Shown here: positions 42,854-50,875 of the stretch, piece by piece
Layout of the letters: the number at the start of each line of letters is the position of its first letter
How positions within the stretch are numbered: the first letter of the stretch is position 1
Assembly: GCA_014649355.1 (NCBI GenBank)
Contig: BMSW01000021.1
Location: 44,616 to 108,615, forward strand
DNA length: 64,000 bases
Direction of reading: 5' to 3'
Source of the DNA: Streptomyces althioticus
GTDB lineage: Bacteria > Actinomycetota > Actinomycetes > Streptomycetales > Streptomycetaceae
Made by a program: the position numbers and the translations under genes
The notes under the pieces: generated by a model
What the model was told of the DNA's origin: nothing
Seen by the model: the letters and a program-made list of their open reading frames with translations, nothing else
Database searches by the model: none

Positions 42854-43815
42854 GACTCGATGTCCCCGAAGTGGTCCCAGCCGCCCTGGCTGGTCCAGGG
42901 CGCCCCGTCGACCGTCACCTGGGGCAGCGCCGAGGGGTTGAGCACCTCGCCGATGACCTTCCAGCGGGCGGGCAGCTTCACGTCCGGCGGGAAGGTGGCG
43001 ACGATCGCGTGGTCCTCGCCGCCGGTCAGCACCCACTGCATGGGGTCGACGCCGACGGCCTGCCCGATGTCGTTCATCTGCGAGGGGATGTCGATCGCCC
43101 CGGAGCGGACGTCGATGCGCACCTTGCTGGCCTCGGCGATGTGCCCGAGGTCGGCGATCAGCCCGTCGCTGACGTCGCACATGGCGGTCGCGCCCAGACC
43201 GGCGGCGGCGGGGCCCGCGTGGTACGGCGGCTCGGGACGCCGGTGCGCCTCGACGAAGGCGCGCGGGGAGCGGAAGCCGCGGGAGAGCACCGCGTGCCCG
43301 GCCGCGGACCAGCCGAGCCAGCCGGTGACGGCGACGATGTCGCCGGGCTGCGCCCCGCCCCGCATGACGGGCTCCTGGTTGCGCAGGTCGCCGAGCGCGG
43401 TGATGGACACCGTGATGGTGTCGCCGCGCACGACGTCCCCGCCGACGACCGCCGCGCCGGCCACCTGACACTCGTCGCGCAGGCCGTCCATGAGTTCGCT
43501 GGGCCAGGTCACCGGCAGTTCGGCGGGCACGACCAGGCCGAGCAGCAGCGCGGTCGGCACGGCGCCCATGGCGGCGATGTCGGCGAGGTTCTGGGCGGCG
43601 GCCTTGCGGCCGACGTCGTAGGCCGTGGACCAGTCGCGGCGGAAGTGGCGCCCCTCCACCAGGACGTCGGTGCTGGCCACGACCCGCCGGTCGGGCGCGG
43701 AGACCACCGCGGCGTCGTCGCCGGGGCCGACCCGGACCGCCGGGGTGGTGGTGAGACGGGAGGTGAGCTCCCTGATGAGCCCGAACTCCCCTAGCTCACC
43801 AACAGTGCCCTTCAT
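42850..43815 (-). CDS. thiL: Thiamine-monophosphate kinase
   Basis: 321 residues from ATG 43815 (AAGGGAA upstream). Signatures are VRVGPGDDAAVVSAPDRR, STDVLVEGRHFRRDW, VGRKAAAQNLADIAAMG, VVGGDVVRGD and AMCDVSDGLIADLGHIAEAS, all typical of the PurM-like ThiL fold. It makes thiamine diphosphate from the monophosphate. It is translationally coupled to thiD. No TPP riboswitch is evident upstream. The frame extends to 43992 without coding support. Confidence 0.96.
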   Translation of the reverse strand: MKGTVGELGEFGLIRELTSRLTTTPAVRVGPGDDAAVVSAPDRRVVASTDVLVEGRHFRRDWSTAYDVGRKAAAQNLADIAAMGAVPTALLLGLVVPAELPVTWPSELMDGLRDECQVAGAAVVGGDVVRGDTITVSITALGDLRNQEPVMRGGAQPGDIVAVTGWLGWSAAGHAVLSRGFRSPRAFVEAHRRPEPPYHAGPAAAGLGATAMCDVSDGLIADLGHIAEASKVRIDVRSGAIDIPSQMNDIGQAVGVDPMQWVLTGGEDHAIVATFPPDVKLPARWKVIGEVLNPSALPQVTVDGAPWTSQGGWDHFGDIES

Positions 43816-44021
43816 TTCCCTTACGCCCCTTCTATCCCTGTCCGTGCCCGGTCGCGGGTCGTCCGAGTCCTCGCTACGGTCGAACTGACCGTCAACTTCT
43901 CCCGTGCCTGTACCCCGGCGCGCAAGCCCCGGTTCCCGCAGGTCTCCCCGCGACGAGCGGCGACGCGATACCGTGGCGTTCCTTTTCCCCACATGATCCT
44001 CGTGGCCGCCCTGGAGGTTCC

Positions 44022-44255
44022 GTGGTACAGGCGTACATCCTGATCCAGACGGAGGTCGGCAAAGCGTCGACCGTCGCCGATCTGATCGGCAAGATCCCTG
44101 GAGTCGTCCAGGCCGAGGACGTGACGGGTCCCTACGACGTCATCGTGCGCGCCCAGGCCGACACCGTCGACGACCTGGGACGCATGGTCGTCGCCAAGGT
44201 GCAGCAGGTGGACGGCATCACCCGCACCCTGACCTGCCCGGTGGTGCATCTGTAG
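44022..44255 (+). CDS. Stand-alone Lrp/AsnC ligand-binding (RAM) domain protein
   Basis: 77 residues from GTG 44022 (GGAGG 5 nt upstream). The sequence VQAYILIQTEVGKASTVADL to ITRTLTCPVVHL is a complete RAM/ACT-like domain (beta-alpha-beta-beta-alpha-beta) without the usual N-terminal helix-turn-helix. Such single-domain proteins (SraM-like) bind amino acids and may modulate full-length Lrp proteins. It is 20 bp upstream of the DUF3515 lipoprotein gene and divergent from thiL. Confidence 0.9.
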   Translation: MVQAYILIQTEVGKASTVADLIGKIPGVVQAEDVTGPYDVIVRAQADTVDDLGRMVVAKVQQVDGITRTLTCPVVHL

Positions 44256-44275
44256 CCCCCGTCTACCCTGTCCCG

Positions 44276-44776
44276 GTGAACTCCTTCCGTCACCGGCACG
44301 CCGTTTGCTCCGCCCTCGCGGTGCTGATCACCGTCGCGGGCTGCTCCTCGGCAGACGACGACGTGTCCGCGGCGGTTCCCAGCCCGGACGCGAAGGTCAC
44401 CGAGCTGTGTCAGAACCTGGACAAGGTCCTGCCGGCGACGGTGGACGGTGAGAGCCGCGACGACCCCGAACCCGCGTCCGAACTGACCGCGGGCTGGGGC
44501 GGCGTGGCGATCATACTGCGGTGCGGTGTCACGCGACCGCCGAAGATGACCGATCCCAAGGTCGCCAACGGCCAGGACGCCGACGCGGTGCCCGGCGGGG
44601 TCAACGGCGTCGACTGGCTGATGGAGCGCGAGGGCGACGGCGTCCAGCGCTTCACCACCGCCAACCGCGAGGCGTACGTCGAGGTCGAGGTGGCCGACGG
44701 GCGGGACAGCACGGGTGTGCTGATCGACCTGGCCCCGGCCGTGAAGAAGGCGATCCCCGAGGGGATCGCCTCCTGA
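44276..44776 (+). CDS. DUF3515 family lipoprotein
   Basis: 166 residues from GTG 44276. A short basic N-terminus and hydrophobic stretch end in the lipobox LITVAGCSS (Cys at about 23), predicting a lipid-anchored extracellular protein. The body includes ELCQNLDKVLPATVDGESR and GWGGVAIILRCG, fitting actinobacterial DUF3515, which is habitually next to ddl and gpsA. Function is unknown; the two conserved Cys after the lipobox may pair. It is convergent with ddl, 19 bp apart. Confidence 0.88.
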   Translation: MNSFRHRHAVCSALAVLITVAGCSSADDDVSAAVPSPDAKVTELCQNLDKVLPATVDGESRDDPEPASELTAGWGGVAIILRCGVTRPPKMTDPKVANGQDADAVPGGVNGVDWLMEREGDGVQRFTTANREAYVEVEVADGRDSTGVLIDLAPAVKKAIPEGIAS

Positions 44777-44795
44777 CACGCGCGCGGGATGCGGC

Positions 44796-45953
44796 TCAGC
44801 GCAGTCCGGTGGACCGGCGCAGCGCCGCCTGGATCAGCAGGTCGACGAGCTCCTGGTAGCTCACACCGGTCGCCTGCCACATCTGCGGGTACATCGAGAT
44901 GGGCGTGAAGCCGGGCATGGTGTTGATCTCGTTGATCACGAACTCGCCGTCCTCCGTGAGGAAGAAGTCCGCGCGGACCAGGCCCTCGCAGGAGGCCGCG
45001 TCGAACGCCTCGACCGCGAGCCGGCGCACCTCGGCCGTCTCCTCGTCGGTCAGCGGCGCGGGAACCATGCCGGGTGTGGAGTCGATGTACTTCGCCTCGA
45101 AGTCGTAGTACGCGTGCGTGTCCGGCGGCGGGATCTCGGCGGGCAGCGAGGCGCGCGGACCGTCCTCGAACTCCAGCACGCCGCACTCGATCTCGCGCCC
45201 GCGCAGCGCCGCCTCGACCAGGATCTTCGGGTCGTGGCGCCGGGCCTCGGCGACCGCGTCGTCCAGGCCGGAGAGGTCGTCGACCTTGGTGATGCCGATG
45301 GACGAGCCGGCCCGGGCGGGCTTCACGAACAGCGGCCAGCCGTGCTCACCGGCGAAGTCCACGATCCGCTTGCGGGCGGCGGCCTCGTCCCGCGCCCACT
45401 CGCGCGGCCGGATCACCAGGTACGGGCCGACCTTGAGCCCGAAGGAGGTGAACACCCGCTTCATGTACTCCTTGTCCTGGCCGACGGCCGAGGAGAGCAC
45501 ACCGGAGCCCACGTAGGGGATGCCGGAGAGTTCGAGCAGGCCCTGGAGGGTGCCGTCCTCGCCGTAGGGGCCGTGGAGCACCGGGAAGACCACGTCGACC
45601 TCACCGAGTGCCTTGGGCACCGATCCCGGCTCGCTGTAGACGACTTCGCGGTCCGCGGGGTCGACGGGGAGCACCACCGCGCCCTCCGTGGACTCGGCCA
45701 GCTGGTCGACGCTGGGCGTGCGGCGCTCGGCGATCGCCATGCGTTCCGGTTCGTCGGCGGTGAGCGCCCACCGGCCGTCCTGGGTGATGCCGATCGGCAG
45801 GACGTCGTACCTGGTCCGGTCGATGGCCTTGAGGACGGCGCCGGCGGTGACCACGGAGATCCCGTGCTCGGAGCTGCGCCCGCCGAACACGACGGCCACA
45901 CGCGGCTTGCGCGACGGCGAGTCGGGGCTCTGGGGGAGGTTCTCGGTGCTCAT
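44796..45953 (-). CDS. ddl: D-alanine--D-alanine ligase
   Basis: 385 residues from ATG 45953. ATP-grasp features are VAVVFGGRSSEHGISVVTAG, VLHGPYGEDGTLQGLLE, PLFVKPARAGSSIGITKV and VINEINTMPGFTPISMYP. The Tyr-type specificity residue region is consistent with D-Ala-D-Ala rather than D-Ala-D-Lac, but I cannot prove that from sequence. It supplies the peptidoglycan dipeptide. It follows gpsA by about 90 bp. Confidence 0.96.
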   Translation of the reverse strand: MSTENLPQSPDSPSRKPRVAVVFGGRSSEHGISVVTAGAVLKAIDRTRYDVLPIGITQDGRWALTADEPERMAIAERRTPSVDQLAESTEGAVVLPVDPADREVVYSEPGSVPKALGEVDVVFPVLHGPYGEDGTLQGLLELSGIPYVGSGVLSSAVGQDKEYMKRVFTSFGLKVGPYLVIRPREWARDEAAARKRIVDFAGEHGWPLFVKPARAGSSIGITKVDDLSGLDDAVAEARRHDPKILVEAALRGREIECGVLEFEDGPRASLPAEIPPPDTHAYYDFEAKYIDSTPGMVPAPLTDEETAEVRRLAVEAFDAASCEGLVRADFFLTEDGEFVINEINTMPGFTPISMYPQMWQATGVSYQELVDLLIQAALRRSTGLR

Positions 45954-46046
45954 ATCGCGACGAGCGTACCCGCTGCCGGAGCCGGGACACAGCGCCCGCA
46001 ACGCCGTGCGTGGGCCGAACGGAGGGGTCCGCCGCCCGGCCGTCGC

Positions 46047-47057
46047 TCAGCGTCGCTCGGGCTTCGCGCTGCGCGACATCAGCTCCTTCAGGGCCACCTG
46101 AGGCGGCTTGCCCTCGTGCACGATCCCGACGACCGTCTCGGTGAGCGGCATGTCGACGCCGTGCCGACGGGCCAGGTCCAGCACCGACTCGCAGGACTTG
46201 ACGCCCTCGGCGGTCTGCTTGGTGACCGCGATGGTCTCCTGCAGGGTCAGTCCCTTGCCGAGGTTGGTGCCGAAGGTGTGGTTGCGGGACAGCGGCGAGG
46301 AGCAGGTGGCCACCAGGTCGCCCAGGCCCGCCAGTCCGGAGAAGGTCAGCGGGTCGGCGCCGAGCGCGACGCCGAGCCGGGTGGTCTCGGCGAGGCCGCG
46401 GGTGATGAGCGAGCCCTTGGTGTTGTCGCCGAGCCCCATGCCGTCCGCGATGCCGACGGCGAGACCGATGACGTTCTTCACCGCGCCGCCCAGCTCGCAG
46501 CCGATGACGTCGGTGTTGGTGTACGGCCGGAAGTACGGGGTGTGGCAGGCGGTCTGGAGCCGCCGGGCGACCTCTTCGTCGGTGCAGGCGACGACGGCGG
46601 CGGCGGGCATCCGGGCGGCGATCTCGCGGGCCAGGTTGGGGCCGGTCACCACGGCGATCCGCTCCCGGCCGACCTTGGCGACGTCCTCGATCACCTCGCT
46701 CATGCGCATCGCGGAGCCGAGTTCGACGCCCTTCATCAGGGACACCAGCACCGTGCGCGGCGCGAGCAGGTCGCGCCACTGCGCGAGGTTGCCGCGCAGC
46801 GTCTGCGAGGGCACGGCGAGGACGGTGAAGTCGGCGCCGCGCGCGGCCTCGGCCGCGTCCGCGGTGGCCCGCAGGTTCTCGGGGAGTTCGACCCCGGGCA
46901 GGTAGTCGGGGTTGGTGCGGGTGGAGTTGACCGCCTCGGCGAGTTCGGGGCGCCGTCCCCACAGCACGACGTCGCAGCCCGCGTCGGCGAGGACCATGCC
47001 GAAGGCCGTCCCCCACGATCCGGTGCCGAAGACGGCCGCCTTGACCGGCTTGCTCAC
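46047..47057 (-). CDS. gpsA: NAD(P)-dependent glycerol-3-phosphate dehydrogenase
   Basis: 336 residues from GTG 47057. The Rossmann motif is VFGTGSWGTAFGMVLADAG; catalytic and substrate regions are VTGPNLAREIAARMPAA, GGAVKNVIGLAVGIADG and GLAGLGDLVATCSSPLSRN. It makes sn-glycerol-3-phosphate for phospholipids. The start overlaps the plsC stop by 4 bp, so the phospholipid precursor enzyme is coupled to an acyltransferase. Confidence 0.96.
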   Translation of the reverse strand: MSKPVKAAVFGTGSWGTAFGMVLADAGCDVVLWGRRPELAEAVNSTRTNPDYLPGVELPENLRATADAAEAARGADFTVLAVPSQTLRGNLAQWRDLLAPRTVLVSLMKGVELGSAMRMSEVIEDVAKVGRERIAVVTGPNLAREIAARMPAAAVVACTDEEVARRLQTACHTPYFRPYTNTDVIGCELGGAVKNVIGLAVGIADGMGLGDNTKGSLITRGLAETTRLGVALGADPLTFSGLAGLGDLVATCSSPLSRNHTFGTNLGKGLTLQETIAVTKQTAEGVKSCESVLDLARRHGVDMPLTETVVGIVHEGKPPQVALKELMSRSAKPERR

Positions 47058-47866
47058 GTGCCCAGCCCCTCTTCACGTACTTCCCGGACGGCGGCGCGCT
47101 CGCCCCGGTTGCGGTCCTGCCGCCCGTTGCGCTGCGCGTGCGTCCGGCGGCGCTGCTCCATGCGCTCCACGCGCGGGTCGTAGGGCGTCTCGGGGGCCTT
47201 CTCGCCGCGGATCTCCTCCAGCAGGCGGGTCACGGCGGCCATGATCGTTTCGGTGGTCTCCTTGAGGAGCTCCGGCGTCATCTCCCGGTCGTAGAAGCGC
47301 GACAGGTCGACCGGCGGGCCGGCGAGCACCTTGCTGGTCTTGCGCGGGAACAGCCGAGGCTTCTTCGCGTACGGCGGGAGCAGTTCGTTGGCGCCCCACT
47401 GGGCGACCGGGATCACCGGGCACTTGGTCTGCAGCGCGACGCGCGCGGCACCGGTCTTGCCGGTCATGGGCCAGCCGTCCGGGTCCCGGGTGAGGGTGCC
47501 CTCGGGATAGAAGGCGACGCACTCCCCGCGCTCCACGGCGTCGATGGCGGCGCGGAAGGCGCTCAGCGCGTCCGTGCTCTCGCGGTAGACGGGAATCTGC
47601 CCGGTGCCGCGCATCGCGGCGCCGACGAATCCCTTGCTGAAAAGCCCGCTCTTCGCGAGGAATCGCGGAACACGGCCGGTGTTGTACTGGAAGTGCGCGT
47701 AGGCCAAAGGATCGATGTGCGAATTGTGGTTCACCGCGGTGATAAAGCCACCCTCGGCCGGAATGTTCTCCATTCCGCGCCAGTCCCGCTTGAGCAGTAC
47801 CACCAGCGGCGGTTTGCAGATCACCGCGGCGAAGCGGTACCAGAAGCCGATTCTGCGGCGCGGCAC
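47054..47866 (-). CDS. plsC: 1-acyl-glycerol-3-phosphate acyltransferase
   Basis: 270 residues from GTG 47866 (AGGAAGG 7 nt upstream). Acyltransferase motifs are VNHNSHIDPLAY (HX4D), GTGQIPVYRES, FYPEGTLTRDPDGWP (EGT) and CPVIPVAQWGANE. A basic tail of about 50 residues follows. It acylates lysophosphatidic acid in membrane lipid synthesis. It is the first gene of the plsC-gpsA(-ddl) group and divergent from cofC. Confidence 0.93.
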   Translation of the reverse strand: MPRRRIGFWYRFAAVICKPPLVVLLKRDWRGMENIPAEGGFITAVNHNSHIDPLAYAHFQYNTGRVPRFLAKSGLFSKGFVGAAMRGTGQIPVYRESTDALSAFRAAIDAVERGECVAFYPEGTLTRDPDGWPMTGKTGAARVALQTKCPVIPVAQWGANELLPPYAKKPRLFPRKTSKVLAGPPVDLSRFYDREMTPELLKETTETIMAAVTRLLEEIRGEKAPETPYDPRVERMEQRRRTHAQRNGRQDRNRGERAAVREVREEGLGT

Positions 47867-48041
47867 GAGTACACCTTCCTCTTACGGACGACAGGCCCAG
47901 GTCCCGGCCCCCTCAAGGCCGGGCGGGCCGCACAAGTGTCGCCCCGGGCCGCCGGTCTGTCGAGAACACCGTACGCCCGGTCCCCCGGCCGTCGGCGGCC
48001 CCGGGTGACAATGACCGTGACAAGAGAGGGACGCAACACTC

Positions 48042-48680
48042 GTGCAGTGGACCTTGGTGGTACCCCTGAAGCCCCTGCCGCAGGCCAAGAGCAGGCTGGC
48101 GGACACCGCGGACGACGGTCTGCGGCCGGGGCTGGCGCTCGCGTTCGCACAGGACACGGTGGCGGCCGCGCTCGGCTGTCCGGCGGTGCGGGATGTGGTG
48201 GTCGTCACCAACGACGCCCTGGCGGCCAGGGAGCTGGCGGCGCTGGGTGCCGGGACCGTGCCCGACCTCCCGCGGGCCGGGCTCAACGCCGCGCTCGTCC
48301 ACGGCGCGACGGTGGTGGGCGCCGCCCGCCGCGCGGCCTCGGTGGCCGCGCTGAACGCGGACCTGCCGGCGCTGCGTCCCGCGGAACTGGCCCGGGTGCT
48401 GGACGCGGCGGCGCGATTCCCGCGGTCCTTTCTCGCGGATTCCGCGGGCCTCGGCACGACTCTTCTCGCCGCGAGCCGCGGCCGTGAACTGCGCCCCCAG
48501 TTCGGCGTCGGTTCGCGCGCCCTGCACCGCGCGTCCGGCGCGGTCGAGCTGACGCTCGACGCGGTCGACTCCGTGCGGCAGGACGTGGACACCGGCGGGG
48601 ATCTGCGGGCCGCGCTGGCGCTGGGCGTCGGCCCCCGCACGGCCGCGGCCGCCGCGCGGCTGCCCGCCGGGCAGCAGTAG
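48042..48680 (+). CDS. cofC: 2-phospho-L-lactate (phosphoenolpyruvate) guanylyltransferase CofC
   Basis: 212 residues from GTG 48042. The MobA-like nucleotidyltransferase fold is seen in VPLKPLPQAKSRLADTADD, VVVVTNDALAARELAALG and ASVAALNADLPALRPAEL (metal-binding NADLP), with DSAGLGTTLLAASRG. The enzyme activates the three-carbon unit for coenzyme F420. The other F420 genes are not in this window. It is followed 10 bp later by a small OB-like gene. Confidence 0.93.
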   Translation: MQWTLVVPLKPLPQAKSRLADTADDGLRPGLALAFAQDTVAAALGCPAVRDVVVVTNDALAARELAALGAGTVPDLPRAGLNAALVHGATVVGAARRAASVAALNADLPALRPAELARVLDAAARFPRSFLADSAGLGTTLLAASRGRELRPQFGVGSRALHRASGAVELTLDAVDSVRQDVDTGGDLRAALALGVGPRTAAAAARLPAGQQ

Positions 48681-48690
48681 GCTGCCGCAC

Positions 48691-48894
48691 ATGCAGGCCA
48701 CCGCGTACACCTACGACCCCGACAGCCGCAGCGGTCAGGTGCTGCTGGACGACGGCACCCCGGTGCCCTTCGACGCCGCGGCGTTCGACGCGGGCGGTCT
48801 GAGGCTGCTGCGTCCCGGGCAGCGGGTACGGCTGGAGACGGAGGGCGAGGGCACGTCCCTGCGGATCACGCTGGTGACGCTGCAGACGTTCTGA
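48691..48894 (+). CDS. Small cold-shock/OB-fold-like protein
   Basis: 67 residues: MQATAYTYDPDSRSGQVLLD then GTPVPFDAAAFDAGGLRLLR and GQRVRLETEGEGTSLRITLV. The strand pattern resembles a cold-shock domain lacking the RNP1 aromatic motif. It is conserved beside cofC in actinobacteria, with no known function. The 10-bp spacing implies cotranscription with cofC, and a hairpin follows. Confidence 0.8.
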   Translation: MQATAYTYDPDSRSGQVLLDDGTPVPFDAAAFDAGGLRLLRPGQRVRLETEGEGTSLRITLVTLQTF

Positions 48895-48921
48895 CGCGCG
48901 CGGGCGGACCCGGACACACCG

Positions 48922-48951
48922 CGGGCCGGACTCCCGGGGGAGTCCGGCCCG
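48922..48951. terminator. Bidirectional hairpin between the OB-like gene and hupS
   Basis: A 14-bp inverted repeat (48922-48935 with 48938-48951) lies between convergent genes ending at 48894 (plus) and 48993 (minus). Confidence 0.8.
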
Positions 48952-48992
48952 ACACGTGAGTACCGCTTGCCCGAAGGGGGACGAGGCGTCCG

Positions 48993-49631
48993 CTACTTCT
49001 TGCGGGCGGTGGTCTTCTTGGCGGTGGTCTTGCGCGCGGTCGACTTCTTGGCGGGGGCCTTCTTGGCCGTCGCCTTCTTCGCCGGGGCCTTCTTGGCCGT
49101 GGTCTTCTTCGCGGCGGTGCTCTTGGCCGCGGCAGTCGACTTGGCGGGGGCCTTCTTCGCCGTGGTCTTGCTCGCCGTGGTCTTGGCGGTGGCCTTCTTG
49201 GCCGTCGTCTTCTTCGCGGCCGCCTTCTTGGCGGTGGCGGCCTTCTTCGCCGTGGTCTTCTTGGCCGCGGCCTTCTTCACCGTCGCCGAAGCGCCGCCGG
49301 TGAGGCTGCCCTTGGGAGCCTTCTTCACGGCGACCTCGCCGCCGCGCGGCAGCTTCTTCGAGCCGCTGACCAGGTCCTTGAAGCCCTGACCGGCGCGGAA
49401 ACGCGGGACGGAGGTCTTCTTGACCCGAACCCGCTCGCCCGTCTGGGGGTTGCGGGCGTAGCGGGCGGGGCGGTCGACCTTCTCGAACGAACCGAAGCCG
49501 GTGACCGAGACCCGCTCCCCCGAGACGACCGCGCGGACGATGGCGTCCAGTACGTGGTCGACGGCGTCGGCGGCCTGCTGGCGGCCGCCCACCTTGTCGG
49601 CAATCGCTTCTACGAGCTGCGCCTTGTTCAC
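48993..49631 (-). CDS. hupS: HU-family nucleoid protein with histone-H1-like tail (HupS)
   Basis: 212 residues from GTG 49631 (AAGGGGAAG upstream). Residues 1-93 are a complete HU domain (MNKAQLVEAIADKVGGRQQA, GFGSFEKVDRPARYARNPQTG). The remaining ~120 are a Lys/Ala/Thr/Pro-rich tail of repeated KKTTAKK, KKAPAKK and KKAAAKK units, like eukaryotic H1. HupS compacts spore DNA in S. coelicolor (established). The upstream region 49660-49720 has an AT-rich tract containing TATATA, a likely promoter. Confidence 0.95.
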   Translation of the reverse strand: MNKAQLVEAIADKVGGRQQAADAVDHVLDAIVRAVVSGERVSVTGFGSFEKVDRPARYARNPQTGERVRVKKTSVPRFRAGQGFKDLVSGSKKLPRGGEVAVKKAPKGSLTGGASATVKKAAAKKTTAKKAATAKKAAAKKTTAKKATAKTTASKTTAKKAPAKSTAAAKSTAAKKTTAKKAPAKKATAKKAPAKKSTARKTTAKKTTARKK

Positions 49632-49767
49632 GTCTTCCCCTTCGGAGACATCGCCAGAACGAATGTGTTCAAGCTTTTTCGCACGTTAGGCAGATATATA
49701 CCGCAAATCAAACACGAAACGGGCTAATCACCCTTGTGCCGCAACGAAGTCGGTTGTCTCGACTGGT

Positions 49768-49998
49768 TCAGCGTTCCTCGCCGGGGATACGCCCCTCGTC
49801 GAGGTCCGCCATGAACCGCTCCAGACGCCTTGCCGCACCGGCGAGATCGTGCTTGGCCGCGGCCGTAATGACCAACAGCTTCCGGGTCAGCGCCATCCGT
49901 ACGCCCTCCGGGACTTGCAGTGCGCGCACCCTCGAGTGCGCTTCCTTGAGCCGGACCGCGACCGCCGTATAGAGCTGGAGTTGGCCGTCGCGTTCCAT
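49768..49998 (-). CDS. Small conserved hypothetical protein
   Basis: 76 residues from ATG 49998: MERDGQLQLYTAVAVRLKEA, then VRMALTRKLLVITAAAKHDL and LERFMADLDEGRIPGEER. It is all-helical in appearance, soluble and charged. I do not recognise a function. It occupies the conserved place between hupS and leuD. A GCACA-GAT-TGTGC palindrome (49999-50011) abuts the start codon, with no good Shine-Dalgarno sequence, which suggests either a leaderless message or repression at the start. Confidence 0.8.
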   Translation of the reverse strand: MERDGQLQLYTAVAVRLKEAHSRVRALQVPEGVRMALTRKLLVITAAAKHDLAGAARRLERFMADLDEGRIPGEER

Positions 49999-50180
49999 GC
50001 ACAGATTGTGCCATCTGGGGCGAGTTGTCGCCTGCGCAGGGGGCAACTGCCGCGCCGGACGGCCGTCCGCACACACCCGGGATCCACGGGCACGTGACAC
50101 GTGTACCCCGGCAACCACCTTCTTAACGTGGCAAGTTGGCGGCTCTCAAGACGGCACGCGGAGCCGAACGGGTACGAAGA

Positions 50181-50219
50181 CGCCCGTACCCCCGATCGGT
50201 CCGATCGGGGGTACGGGCG
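50181..50219. terminator. Perfect 19-bp hairpin after leuD
   Basis: An uninterrupted inverted repeat (50181-50199 with 50201-50219), separated by one base. It lies 57 bp past the leuD stop and would terminate leuCD. Confidence 0.85.
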
Positions 50220-50275
50220 GGGTGACACGGTGGCCGAAAGTCGACCTCTGCCGAGGACTTCGGCGGCGTGCGAGG

Positions 50276-50869
50276 TCAGGCCGTGAGGGTCCGCGGCTTG
50301 AAGGAGGGGCGCTTCGCCTCGTACGTGGCGATGTCCGCCTCGTTCTGCAGCGTGATGGAGATGTCGTCGAGGCCGTTCAGCAGCCGCCAGCGGGAGTTCT
50401 CGTCCAGCTCGAAGGGGGCGTTGACGCCCTCGGCGCGCACCTCGCGGGCCTCGAGGTCGACGGTGATCTCGGCGGTGGGGTCGGCCTCGGTGAGCTCCCA
50501 CAGGGCGTCGACGATCTTCTGGTCGAGGACGACCGTCAGCAGGCCGTTCTTCAGCGAGTTGCCGCGGAAGATGTCGGCGAAGCGGGAGGAGATCACGGCC
50601 TTGAAGCCGTAGTTCTGCAGCGCCCAGACGGCGTGCTCACGGGAGGAGCCGGTGCCAAAGTCGGGGCCGGCCACCAGGACCGTGGCGCCCTCGCGCTCGG
50701 GCCGGTTGAGCACGAACTCGGGATCCTTGCGCCAGGCCTCGAACAGCCCGTCCTCGAAACCGTCCCGCGTGACCTTCTTGAGCCAGTGGGCCGGGATGAT
50801 CTGGTCGGTGTCGACGTTGCTGCGGCGCAGCGGGACGGCCCGGCCGGTGTGGGTGGTGAATGCTTCCAT
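50276..50869 (-). CDS. leuD: 3-isopropylmalate dehydratase small subunit
   Basis: 197 residues. The swivelling aconitase domain is seen in AVPLRRSNVDTDQIIPAHWL, GPDFGTGSSREHAVWALQNYG and ADIFRGNSLKNGLLTV. With LeuC it isomerises 2- to 3-isopropylmalate in leucine synthesis. It lies 6 bp after leuC. Length is normal for bacterial LeuD. Confidence 0.97.
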   Translation of the reverse strand: MEAFTTHTGRAVPLRRSNVDTDQIIPAHWLKKVTRDGFEDGLFEAWRKDPEFVLNRPEREGATVLVAGPDFGTGSSREHAVWALQNYGFKAVISSRFADIFRGNSLKNGLLTVVLDQKIVDALWELTEADPTAEITVDLEAREVRAEGVNAPFELDENSRWRLLNGLDDISITLQNEADIATYEAKRPSFKPRTLTA

Positions 50870-50875
50870 GACTGA

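Noticed and set aside
43816..44021. TPP riboswitch before thiL
   Set aside because: I looked for the conserved CTGAGA and ACCTGA-type elements on the minus strand and found none.
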